NCBI RefSeq assembly: GCF_025399895.1
Contig: NZ_JAODUA010000007.1
Span: 62,001-126,000 of the forward strand
Source of the DNA: Streptomyces sp. ASQP_92
GTDB lineage: Bacteria; Actinomycetota; Actinomycetes; Streptomycetales; Streptomycetaceae
Length of the DNA: 64,000 bases
Direction of reading: 5' to 3'
Positions 1 through 7,429 of the stretch are shown here, in pieces. A model generated the notes under the pieces. The model was given only the letters and a program-made list of their open reading frames with translations. It was not told the DNA's origin and made no database searches. Every line of letters begins with the position of its first letter. Positions within the stretch are counted from its first letter, which is position 1. The position numbers and the translations under genes are program-made.

Positions 1-702
1 CATGATCTGGGCGCCCTGCGGCGCTGTGTGTCGGCCGGCGAGAACCTTCCCGAGACGATCTGGCGGGCCTGGCGGGAGCGCACGGGCCTGAGCATCATCA
101 ACGGGATCGGCGCCACCGAACTCCTGCACATCTTCATCTCGGCGGCGGACGAGGACATCCGGCCCGGCACCACCGGCCGGCCCGTCCCCGGCTGGCAGGC
201 ACGCGTCGTCGACGGCGAAGGGCGACCCGTCCCCGACGGTGAGCCCGGGCTGCTCGCGGTGCGCGGGCCGGTCGGCTGCCGCTATCTCGCCGACGAACGC
301 CAGCGCGCCTACGTACGCGACGGCTGGAACATCACCGGTGACACCTATGTGCGGGAGAGCGACGGCTGGTTCCGGTACGTGGCCCGCGCCGACGACATGA
401 TCATCTCCGCGGGATTCAACATCGCGGGCCCCGAGGTGGAGGACGCGCTCCTGCGCCACCCCGACGTCACCGAGGCGGCGGTGGTGGGCCGGCCCGACGA
501 ACGGCGCGGCCATGTCGCCGTCGCCTACTGCGTGGTGAGGCCGGGGGTGGCGCGCGACGAGGAGACGGCGGCGCTGCTGCGCGACTTCGTGAAGGCGCAG
601 CTCGTTCCCTACAAGTGCCCGCGCGAGATCGTCTTCCTCGACGCACTCCCGCGCACGCCCACCGGCAAGCTCCAGCGCTTCCGGCTGCGGGAACTAGAGT
701 GA
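1..702 (+). CDS. Benzoate/2-aminobenzoate-CoA ligase family protein (5'-truncated by window edge)
   Basis: This is the C-terminal part of an ANL-superfamily acyl-CoA ligase. The frame is open from the first base, so the start lies upstream. Visible motifs are GIGATELLHIF (the aryl-CoA-ligase version of the A5 loop), the hinge region ISAGFNIAGPEVE, and RTPTGKLQRF with the catalytic C-terminal lysine. The family activates an aromatic acid to its CoA thioester through an acyl-adenylate in the cytosol. The neighbours (PaaX-type repressor, two-domain anthraniloyl-CoA monooxygenase, enoyl-CoA hydratase) make 2-aminobenzoate, benzoate or salicylate the likely substrate, but this fragment alone cannot decide between them. 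The stop codon is 4 bp before the PaaX start, so the two genes are probably co-transcribed. Confidence 0.85.
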   Translation, partial: HDLGALRRCVSAGENLPETIWRAWRERTGLSIINGIGATELLHIFISAADEDIRPGTTGRPVPGWQARVVDGEGRPVPDGEPGLLAVRGPVGCRYLADERQRAYVRDGWNITGDTYVRESDGWFRYVARADDMIISAGFNIAGPEVEDALLRHPDVTEAAVVGRPDERRGHVAVAYCVVRPGVARDEETAALLRDFVKAQLVPYKCPREIVFLDALPRTPTGKLQRFRLRELE

Positions 703-706
703 TCGC

Positions 707-1576
707 GTGGCCGAGTCGCACACCCCCCGATCCCTGATCGTCACCCTGTACGGCGCCTATGGGCGTGAGACCTCCGGCTCCCTCGCGGTCGCCGAACTGA
801 TCCGGCTGCTCGCGGCGGTCGGTGTGGACGCGCCCTCCGTGCGCTCGTCGGTGTCGCGGCTCAAACGGCGCGGGCTGCTGGAGGCACGTCCCACCGCGGC
901 GGGGGCCGCGGGCTACGCCCTCTCGGCCGACGCCCGCCAGCTCCTGGACGACGGCGACCGGCGCATCTACGCCCACCCCGCGCCCCGGTCCCAGGACGGC
1001 TGGGTGCTCGCGGTGTTCTCCGTCCCGGAGTCGGAGCGCAGCAAACGGCATGTGCTGCGCTCGCGCCTGGCCGGGCTCGGCTTCGGCACGGCGGCGCCCG
1101 GCGTGTGGCTCGCCCCGGCCCGGCTCCACGACGAGGCCCGGCACACCTTGGAGCGCCTCCAACTCGCCCCGTACGTCGAGTTGTTCAGGGGGGAGCACCT
1201 CGGCTTCGCTCCCACCGCCGAGGCCGTCGCCCGCTGGTGGGACCTGCCCGCCATCGCCAAGCAGCACGAGGACTTCCTCGACCGGCACGAACCGGTGCTG
1301 CGCGCCTGGGAGTCCCGGCCGTCCGCGGCGCGCGAGGACGCGGGGCCCGACGCGGGGCCCGACGCGGGGCCGGACGCGGAGGCCGCCTACCGTGACTACC
1401 TCCTCGCCCTGGACTCCTGGCGCCGGCTTCCGTACGCCGACCCGGGCCTGCCCGCCGAACTCCTCCCCGAGGACTGGCCCGGCGGCCGCTCCGCCGAGGT
1501 GTTCGGCCGCCTGCACGGGCTGCTGCGTGACGCGGGCGCCGCGTTCGTGCGCGGTGCGCGGCACGGCGGGCCGTAA
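707..1576 (+). CDS. PaaX family transcriptional repressor
   Basis: A 289-aa protein with a GTG start 4 bp after the ligase stop. The N-terminal winged helix (about residues 8-75, with SVRSSVSRLKRRGLL as recognition region) and the central segment DGWVLAVFSVPESERSKRH are typical of PaaX. That family represses aromatic CoA-thioester catabolism and is released by an aryl- or phenylacetyl-CoA. Near residue 205 there is a small in-frame repeat: AGPD occurs three times, encoded by a 12-bp unit at about 1340-1378. By context it would control the ligase and perhaps the minus-strand monooxygenase/hydratase pair. A possible operator lies at 5624-5665. Confidence 0.9.
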   Translation: MAESHTPRSLIVTLYGAYGRETSGSLAVAELIRLLAAVGVDAPSVRSSVSRLKRRGLLEARPTAAGAAGYALSADARQLLDDGDRRIYAHPAPRSQDGWVLAVFSVPESERSKRHVLRSRLAGLGFGTAAPGVWLAPARLHDEARHTLERLQLAPYVELFRGEHLGFAPTAEAVARWWDLPAIAKQHEDFLDRHEPVLRAWESRPSAAREDAGPDAGPDAGPDAEAAYRDYLLALDSWRRLPYADPGLPAELLPEDWPGGRSAEVFGRLHGLLRDAGAAFVRGARHGGP

Positions 1577-1628
1577 GGGCCGCCTCGTACGATGACGACG
1601 TGACGGAGCAGGCGTCGCCGCCCGCCGC

Positions 1629-1748
1629 ATGCGCGAGGCCCTCGACGCCGAGCCCGGCCACGAAGCGGTGCTCGCCCGCTTCGTCAGCGGCCTCTCACCG
1701 GACGACGAGAGGCTGCTGCGGGCCGTGCTCGGCGAGGCCTCGCGCTGA
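1629..1748 (+). CDS. Small hypothetical protein, possibly frameshifted at its 5' end
   Basis: A 39-aa frame with Streptomyces-like codon bias, starting at ATG 1629 and containing an acidic helical stretch (GLSPDDERLLRAVLGEA). The in-frame ATG has no good ribosome binding site. A GTG at 1600 with better context reads VTEQ and then leaves this frame; one extra base near 1611 would join VTEQ to this frame. It may therefore be a short gene with a single-base deletion, or only a spurious ORF. I do not recognise the family. Confidence 0.3.
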   Translation: MREALDAEPGHEAVLARFVSGLSPDDERLLRAVLGEASR

Positions 1749-1845
1749 TGCGGCGGCGCCGGGGGCCGGACGGCGGTGTGTCGCCCGTCGCGCGCGTCGG
1801 GGCTCGGAGCGCTCGCCCTTTGTGTGCGGTTACCGCGCCGCGGCT

Positions 1846-2301
1846 CTACAGGTCGAACTCCGCCGGCGCGAGGCCGAGCGCATAGCAGGCCTCGCGGACG
1901 ACGGCCTGCTCCGTCTTGTCGAAGTCGCCGTCCGCGCCGCCGATCACGATGCCTATCTGAATGACGGCACGCGCCTCGGCCGGCTTCTTCTTCGCCTTGG
2001 CGACCTCCTGCAACAGGCTCACCTTGCCGAAGTCGAAGTCGGCGGCCAGCTTGTCGAGGCCGTCGTCGAAGCGGCGCTGCAGATCGGCGGCCGGGAAGTT
2101 CTGCAACACCTCGTTGGAGCCGATGAGTTGGGCCACTCGGCGCCGCTCGGCGGGGTCGATGGAACCGTCGGCGGCGGCGACCAGGGCGCACATCGCCATA
2201 CTGGCGTCGCGGAAGGCGCCGCTCTTCAAGTCGTTCTTCTTGGCCACGAGCTGCGTCTGCATCGTGGTGGCGGATTCCTTCAGGCGGTCCCAGAGGGCCA
2301 T
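1846..2301 (-). CDS. terB: TerB-like tellurite resistance protein
   Basis: A 151-aa protein close to the usual TerB length. It opens MALWDRLKESATTMQTQL and has the acidic helices of the TerB fold: MCALVAAADGSIDPAERRR in the first half and IGIVIGGADGDFDKTEQAV in the second, the two pseudo-repeats that bind metal in this family. The start was set at 2301 because GGAGAAG lies 6 nt upstream; a longer frame to 2364 has no ribosome binding site. TerB is a cytosolic stress protein usually associated with TerD-type proteins, none of which is nearby. A perfect inverted repeat sits 28 bp upstream of the start. Confidence 0.88.
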   Translation of the reverse strand: MALWDRLKESATTMQTQLVAKKNDLKSGAFRDASMAMCALVAAADGSIDPAERRRVAQLIGSNEVLQNFPAADLQRRFDDGLDKLAADFDFGKVSLLQEVAKAKKKPAEARAVIQIGIVIGGADGDFDKTEQAVVREACYALGLAPAEFDL

Positions 2302-2328
2302 GGTGCTTCTCCATGCGTGTCGTCGAAC

Positions 2329-2346
2329 TTCTACAGCACTGTAGAA
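2329..2346. promoter_or_regulatory. Perfect inverted repeat upstream of terB
   Basis: Arms TTCTACAG and CTGTAGAA are separated by CA, centred about 36 bp upstream of the terB ATG. It is AT-rich against a GC-rich background and sits where an operator would be expected. The binding protein is unknown. Confidence 0.5.
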
Positions 2347-2362
2347 ACTGACGAGCCGCGCC

Positions 2363-2420
2363 AATGGTTCCCGGTTTCTTCGGTTTCGGGGGTTTCGGGG
2401 GTTTCTTCGGTTCCCGGAGT
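2363..2420. repeat. Short degenerate tandem repeat between terB and the monooxygenase gene
   Basis: Units of GGTTTCTTC and GGTTTCGGG alternate several times between the terB promoter and the end of the oppositely placed monooxygenase gene. No coding or terminator function is evident. Confidence 0.5.
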
Positions 2421-2431
2421 TCTCCGAACCG

Positions 2432-4729
2432 TCACTTCAGGCGCAGTCGTGGCCTCGGGGCGTCCGTGCGGCCCGCCGGCGGTGTGCGGCTGCCCGCGCG
2501 GTAGGGCAGGGGCCAGTTCGCGCCGGGGCCGGCATAGCCCTGCTCGGCGGCCGCGTGCAGGGTCCAGTGCGGGTCGTACAGGTGGGGGCGGCCCAGCGCG
2601 CACAGGTCGGCGCGGCCCGCCAGGAGCAGGGAGTTGACGTCGTCCCAGGACGAGATGGCGCCCACCGCGACGACGGGAACGCCGAGGGCGTTGCGGATCC
2701 GGTCGGCGTACGGGGTCTGGTAGGAGCGGCCGAACTCGGGGCGCTCGTCGGGGACGACCTGGCCGGTGGACACGTCGATGGCGTCGGCACCGTGCGCGGC
2801 GAAGGCCCGCGCGATCTCGACGGCGTCCTCGGCGGTGGTGCCGCCCTCGGCCCAGTCAGTGGCGGAGACGCGGACCGTCATGGGCCGGTCCGCGGGCCAG
2901 ATCTCGCGTACCGCGTCGAAGACTTCGAGGGGGTAGCGCAGCCGGGCGGTGAGGGAACCGCCGTAGCTGTCCGTCCGTTGATTGGTGAGAGGGGAGAGGA
3001 ACCCGGAGAGCAAGTAGCCGTGCGCGCAGTGCAGTTCGAGCAGGTCGAATCCGCACTGGGCGGCCCGCCGGGCCGCGGCCGCGAACTGCTCGCGGATGGC
3101 GGTGAGCCCCGCGCGGTCCAGCGCGTGCGGGACCTGGTTGACGCCCGGCCGGTACGGAAGCGGGGAGGCGGCGGTGACGGGCCAGTTGCCGGTGTCCAGC
3201 GGCTGGTCCATGCCGTCCCACATCAGCTTGGTCGAGCCCTTGCGCCCGGAGTGGCCGAGCTGGACGCCGAAGGCGGTGCCGGGCGCCTGCTGGTGGACGA
3301 AGTCCGCGATCCGCCGCCAGGCGGCGGCCTGTTCGGGGGTGTAGAGGCCGGCGCAGCCCGGGGTGATCCGGCCTTCGGGGCTGACGCACACCATCTCGGT
3401 CATGACCAGGCCGGCGCCGCCCAGCGCGCGGGCGCCGAGGTGGACGAGGTGGAAGTCGCCGGGTACGCCGTCGACCGCGGAGTACATGTCCATGGGCGAG
3501 ACCACTACGCGGTTCTTCAGTTCGAGACCGCGCAGGCGCAGGGGGGTGAACATGGGAGGGGTGCCCGGTGGGCAGCCGAACTCCGCCTCGACGGTGTCGG
3601 TGAAGGCGGGGTCGCGCAGCCGGAGGTTGTCGTGGGTGACCCGCCGGCTGCGGGTGAGGAGGTTGAAGGCGAACTGCCGGGCGGGTTGGCCGAGATGGTG
3701 CGCCAGCTCCTCGAACCAGCGCAGGCTCGCGGCGGCGGCGCGCTGGGTGGAGGCGACGACGGGCCGGCGTTCGCTCTCGTACGCGCCGAGGGCGGCGGGC
3801 AGGTCGCGCTGCTCCTCGATGCAGGCGGCCAGGGCCAGGGCGTCCTCGACGGCGAGCTTGGTGCCGGAGCCGATCGAGAAGTGGGCGGTGTGGGCCGCGT
3901 CGCCGATCAGCACCGTATTGCCGTACGACCAGCGCTCGTTGACGACGGTGCGAAAGGCGGTCCATGAGGAGTTGTTGCCGCGCAAGGGGCGTCCGCCGAG
4001 GGCGTCCGTGAAGATCTTGGCGCACTGGTCGGCGGAGGCCTGTTCGCCGAGCGCGTCGAATCCGGCGGCCGACCACACCTCCTCCCGCATCTCGACGATG
4101 ACCGTGGAGGAGCCGGCCGCGTAGGGGTAGCCGTGGAGCTGCATCACCCCGTGTTCGGTCTCGGCGATCTCGAAGCGGAAGGCGTCGAAGGCGAAGTCGG
4201 CGGCGAGCCAGATGTAGCGGCAGCGGTGCGTGGTGATGCGCGGCGCGAAGTGGGCGGCGTGCGCCTGGCGGGTGAGGCTGTGCACCCCGTCGGCGGCGAC
4301 CACCAGGTCGTAGGAGGCGGCGAGTTCGGCGGCGGGCGGCGCCTCGGCGCGAAAGCGCAGATCGACGCCGAGCGACCGGCAGCGCTCGTGCAGGAGCTCC
4401 AGGAGCCTGCGCCGTCCGAGAGCGGCGAAGCCGTGGCCGCCGGAGGTGAGGGTGCGGCCCCGGTGCACGATGTCGATGTCGTCCCAGCGGACGAACTCGG
4501 CGCGCAGCGCCTGGTAGACGGCCGGGTCCGCGTGCTCGATCCCGCCGAGTGTCTCGTCGGAGAGCACCACCCCGAAGCCGAAGGTGTCATCGGGCGCGTT
4601 GCGCTCCCACAGGGTGATGGAGCGGGCCGGGTCGAGCCGTTTGAGCAGGGCCGCCGCGTAGAGGCCGCCGGGGCCGCCGCCGATGACGGCGATGCGCAGC
4701 GGGGCGCGCCCGGCGCCCGGAGTCGGCAT
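2432..4729 (-). CDS. Bifunctional anthraniloyl-CoA / salicylyl-CoA monooxygenase-reductase
   Basis: A 765-aa two-domain flavoprotein. Residues about 10-390 are a class-A FAD monooxygenase (IAVIGGGPGGLYAA dinucleotide motif; NTVLIGDAAHTAHFSIGSG). Residues about 400-740 are an Old-Yellow-Enzyme-type FMN oxidoreductase (VVVSPMDMYSA, FGVQLGHSGRKGS, ELHCAHGYLLSGFLSPLTN). This fusion is known from 2-aminobenzoyl-CoA monooxygenase/reductase and from salicylyl-CoA 5-hydroxylases, which hydroxylate and in some cases dearomatise the CoA-bound ring. ATG 4729 was chosen because it lies 2 bp after the stop of the upstream hydratase gene with AGGGA ahead of it; a start at 4747 would overlap that gene. It works with the hydratase and the ligase at the left edge. 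Confidence 0.88.
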   Translation of the reverse strand: MPTPGAGRAPLRIAVIGGGPGGLYAAALLKRLDPARSITLWERNAPDDTFGFGVVLSDETLGGIEHADPAVYQALRAEFVRWDDIDIVHRGRTLTSGGHGFAALGRRRLLELLHERCRSLGVDLRFRAEAPPAAELAASYDLVVAADGVHSLTRQAHAAHFAPRITTHRCRYIWLAADFAFDAFRFEIAETEHGVMQLHGYPYAAGSSTVIVEMREEVWSAAGFDALGEQASADQCAKIFTDALGGRPLRGNNSSWTAFRTVVNERWSYGNTVLIGDAAHTAHFSIGSGTKLAVEDALALAACIEEQRDLPAALGAYESERRPVVASTQRAAAASLRWFEELAHHLGQPARQFAFNLLTRSRRVTHDNLRLRDPAFTDTVEAEFGCPPGTPPMFTPLRLRGLELKNRVVVSPMDMYSAVDGVPGDFHLVHLGARALGGAGLVMTEMVCVSPEGRITPGCAGLYTPEQAAAWRRIADFVHQQAPGTAFGVQLGHSGRKGSTKLMWDGMDQPLDTGNWPVTAASPLPYRPGVNQVPHALDRAGLTAIREQFAAAARRAAQCGFDLLELHCAHGYLLSGFLSPLTNQRTDSYGGSLTARLRYPLEVFDAVREIWPADRPMTVRVSATDWAEGGTTAEDAVEIARAFAAHGADAIDVSTGQVVPDERPEFGRSYQTPYADRIRNALGVPVVAVGAISSWDDVNSLLLAGRADLCALGRPHLYDPHWTLHAAAEQGYAGPGANWPLPYRAGSRTPPAGRTDAPRPRLRLK

Positions 4730-4731
4730 CG

Positions 4732-5559
4732 CTAGCGTCCCTGCCATTTCGGGGGGCGCTTCTCGGTGAAGGCCGCGTGGAACTCGGCGTAGTCCTCGCC
4801 GTTCATCAGCAGGGCCTGCGTCGCCGCGTCCAGTTCCACGGCGGCGGCGAGCGGCATGTCGAGTTCCGCGGTGAGCAGCGCCTTGGTCTGCGCGTGGGCG
4901 AGTGCGGGGCCGTCCGCGAGGTGGCGGGCGAGTTCGGCGGCGCGGGTGTCCGCGGCGCCTTCGGCCGTCAACTCGCTGAGCAGGCCGATCCGTTCGGCCT
5001 CGGGGGCACGTACGGGTTCGCCGAGCATGAGCAGACGGGTGGCGTGGCCGAGGCCGACGACGCGGGGCAGCAGATAGGCGGCCCCCATGTCACCTCCGGA
5101 CAGGCCCACCTTGGTGAACAGGAAGGCGAACCGTGCCGTGGGGTCGGCGACGCGGAAGTCGGCGGCGAGGGCGAGCACCGCGCCCGCGCCGGCGGCCACT
5201 CCGTGCAGCGCGGCGATCACGGGGAAGGGGCATTCGCGGATGGCACGCACGACCTGACCGGTCATGCGGTTGAAGTCGAGGAGTTCGGCGGTGTTCATCG
5301 ACAGGGTGGCGCCGATGATCTCGTCGACGTCGCCGCCCGAGCAGAAACCGCGCCCCTGCCCGGCCAGCACCAGGGCGCGCACCGAGCGTTCCCGGGACAG
5401 CTGGGCGAGCAGGTCGCGCAGGTCGGCGTAGGCGCCGAAGGTGAGCGCGTTGAGCTTCTCCGGCCGGGCCAGGGTGACGGTCGCGACCCCATCGTCCACC
5501 GAGAGCCGCAGATGGCGCCAGTCCTCGGTGGGCGGTGCGGAGCTGGGAAAGGGGCTCAT
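4732..5559 (-). CDS. Enoyl-CoA hydratase/isomerase family protein
   Basis: A 275-aa crotonase-fold protein. ATG 5559 is preceded by AAGGAGG at good spacing. Oxyanion-hole segments are visible at GQGRGFCSGGDVDE and AALHGVAAGAGAVLALAADF. In the aerobic anthraniloyl-CoA or benzoyl-CoA routes such enzymes hydrate or open the ring-derived CoA ester after the monooxygenase-reductase step. It is the first gene of a two-gene operon, with 2 bp to the next ORF. Exact substrate cannot be read from the sequence. Confidence 0.85.
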   Translation of the reverse strand: MSPFPSSAPPTEDWRHLRLSVDDGVATVTLARPEKLNALTFGAYADLRDLLAQLSRERSVRALVLAGQGRGFCSGGDVDEIIGATLSMNTAELLDFNRMTGQVVRAIRECPFPVIAALHGVAAGAGAVLALAADFRVADPTARFAFLFTKVGLSGGDMGAAYLLPRVVGLGHATRLLMLGEPVRAPEAERIGLLSELTAEGAADTRAAELARHLADGPALAHAQTKALLTAELDMPLAAAVELDAATQALLMNGEDYAEFHAAFTEKRPPKWQGR

Positions 5560-5623
5560 CCGGGCGGCCTCCTTCGGCGGGACGGCAGAGTGCCGCCACT
5601 GCTTCTGCTGCCTTCCCGACGAA

Positions 5624-5665
5624 CGTATCACTCGTACGTGACCGTCGTCACGAGTACGCGATACG
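5624..5665. promoter_or_regulatory. Imperfect inverted repeat in divergent promoter region (possible PaaX operator)
   Basis: Between the hydratase gene and the divergent ATPase gene, CGTATC and GATACG flank an imperfect dyad whose inner parts carry CTCGT, GTGAC, GTCAC and ACGAG. It lies just upstream of the hydratase ribosome binding site, where a repressor site would control the monooxygenase operon. Assignment to PaaX is inference. The rest of the 5560-5835 gap holds no further recognisable feature. Confidence 0.4.
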
Positions 5666-5835
5666 CGGATCGGAGCGACCAGGGTCCAAGGTCCCGAGCC
5701 CCCGGTGCCCCACGGCCCCAGGGCGAGCGCCGGGGGCCTCTAGGGGGCCGCGCACCGGCTCCGTACCGTGGAGAGCAGGGCGCACCACCCGACCCGCGCG
5801 TCCCCGCACCCCACACCCCGAACGGACCCGTCCCT

Positions 5836-6279
5836 TTGCCCGAGCCCCACGGACCCGAACGCGACGACGCCACCCCGTCCGCGTGGCGCATCTCGCTCCC
5901 CCACACCCCGGCCGCCGTGCCGATCGCCCGCGCCCTGGTGCGTACCGCGCTCGCGGACATCGACGCGCCCGCCGACAGCGACACCGCCGAACTGCTCACC
6001 GCGGAACTCGTTACCAACGCCGTCGAGCACACCCCGGGCGACACCCCGATCGAGCTGGTGGTGGAGTTGCTGTCCTCGGGCTGTCAGGTCGAGGTGCACG
6101 ACGACTCGCCGCTGCCACCGGGCGACCTGTCCGCCCCGGGGGCCATCCACCATCCTGACCCCTGGCAGGAGCACGGCCGCGGCCTGCTGCTCATCCGCAC
6201 CCTGAGTTCGGCCTGCGGCCACCGCCCCACCGCGCACGGCAAGGCGGTGTGGTTCACCCTGCCGAGCCGCCGCGACTGA
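5836..6279 (+). CDS. RsbW-like ATP-binding protein (HATPase_c, anti-sigma type)
   Basis: A small GHKL ATPase of about 147 aa. The N box is AELVTNAVEHTPGD and the G box HGRGLLLIRTL, as in the RsbW/SpoIIAB-like proteins common in Streptomyces. They bind ATP and may act as serine kinases or anti-sigma/anti-anti-sigma partners in the cytosol. The start is uncertain: the first in-frame candidate near the domain is TTG 5836, and the open frame continuing leftward is antisense to the hydratase gene. No partner sigma factor is adjacent. Confidence 0.75.
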   Translation: MPEPHGPERDDATPSAWRISLPHTPAAVPIARALVRTALADIDAPADSDTAELLTAELVTNAVEHTPGDTPIELVVELLSSGCQVEVHDDSPLPPGDLSAPGAIHHPDPWQEHGRGLLLIRTLSSACGHRPTAHGKAVWFTLPSRRD

Positions 6280-6342
6280 CGGGCCGCACCCATCGGGGCC
6301 CCGTCCGGGCGCATGCCCTGCGGGCGGCCGCGCTCCTCGGGC

Positions 6343-7344
6343 TCATCCCAGGGTGGCGACCATGACCGCCTTGATGGTGTGCAGCCGGTTCTCCGCCTCG
6401 TCGAAGACGACCGAGTGCGCCGCCGACTCGAAGACCTCGTCGCTCACTTCGAGTTCGCTCAGCCCGTACCGCTCGTGAATGTCGCGGCCGACCTGGGTGC
6501 CGAGGTCGTGGAAGGCGGGCAGGCAGTGCAGGAACTTGACGCCCGCGTTGCCGGTGGCGCGCAGCACGTCCATGGTCACCGCGTACGGGGTGAGCGCCTT
6601 GATCCGCTCGTCCCAGATCTCCTGGGGCTCGCCCATGGAGACCCAGACGTCGGTGGCGACGAAGTCCGCGCCGGCAACGCCCTCCTCGACGGACTCCGTC
6701 AGGGTCACGCGAGCGCCGCTGACCGCGGCCGCCTCGCGCGCCTGCGCGATGACGTCCTCGGCCGGCCAGTAGGCCCTCGGGGCCACGATCCGGATGTCCA
6801 TGCCGAGCAGGGCGCCGGTGACCAGGTAGGAATTGCCCATGTTGAAGCGGGCGTCCCCCAGATAGGCGAACACGACCTCGCCGAGCGGCTTGTCGGTGTG
6901 CTCGGTGACGGTGAGGATGTCGGCGAGCATCTGGGTGGGGTGCCAGTCGTCGGTCAGACCGTTGTAGACCGGCACTCCCGCGTGGGCGGCGAGGGTCTCG
7001 ACGGTCTCCTGCGCATCGCCCCGGAACTCGATCGCGTCGAACATCCGGCCAAGGACCCGGGCCGAGTCGCGCGCCGACTCCTTCTTGCCGATGTGCGAGC
7101 CGGCCGGGTCGATGTACGTCGTCGACGCGCCCTGGTCGGCCGCGGCCACCTCGAAGGAGCAGCGCGTCCTCGTCGAGGGCTTCTCGAAGATCAACGCGAC
7201 ATTGCGGCCGCGCAACCGCTGCACCTCGGTGCCCGCCTTCTTCGCGGCCTTGAGTTCGGCGGCAAGGGTGACGAGCCCGAGGAACTCCTCGGCCGTGAAG
7301 TCCAGCTCCTTGAGGAAGTGGCGGCCTGCGAGATCTATCGCCAT
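6343..7344 (-). CDS. arcB: Ornithine carbamoyltransferase (catabolic type)
   Basis: A 333-aa protein of normal length. It has the carbamoyl-phosphate loop STRTRCSFE, the HPTQ motif, and the ornithine-binding HCLPAFHD. The family interconverts ornithine plus carbamoyl phosphate and citrulline. Its position directly behind arginine deiminase on the same strand (85-bp gap) indicates the catabolic arginine deiminase role, splitting citrulline to ornithine and carbamoyl phosphate. No carbamate kinase gene is in view. Confidence 0.93.
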   Translation of the reverse strand: MAIDLAGRHFLKELDFTAEEFLGLVTLAAELKAAKKAGTEVQRLRGRNVALIFEKPSTRTRCSFEVAAADQGASTTYIDPAGSHIGKKESARDSARVLGRMFDAIEFRGDAQETVETLAAHAGVPVYNGLTDDWHPTQMLADILTVTEHTDKPLGEVVFAYLGDARFNMGNSYLVTGALLGMDIRIVAPRAYWPAEDVIAQAREAAAVSGARVTLTESVEEGVAGADFVATDVWVSMGEPQEIWDERIKALTPYAVTMDVLRATGNAGVKFLHCLPAFHDLGTQVGRDIHERYGLSELEVSDEVFESAAHSVVFDEAENRLHTIKAVMVATLG

Positions 7345-7390
7345 GGTGGCGGCTCCTGGGGGCGGATAGGGGACGGCGGCGACGGCGACG

Positions 7391-7406
7391 TCCAGTCAGT
7401 ACTGGA
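7391..7406. promoter_or_regulatory. Short hairpin in the arcA-arcB spacer
   Basis: TCCAGT and ACTGGA pair around a CAGT loop, immediately followed by an AT-rich stretch (GGAATTCTATACGT). It could attenuate read-through between arcA and arcB or be part of an arcB promoter. It does not fit the ArgR-box consensus. Confidence 0.35.
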
Positions 7407-7429
7407 ATTCTATACGTAGGAGCGCATCA

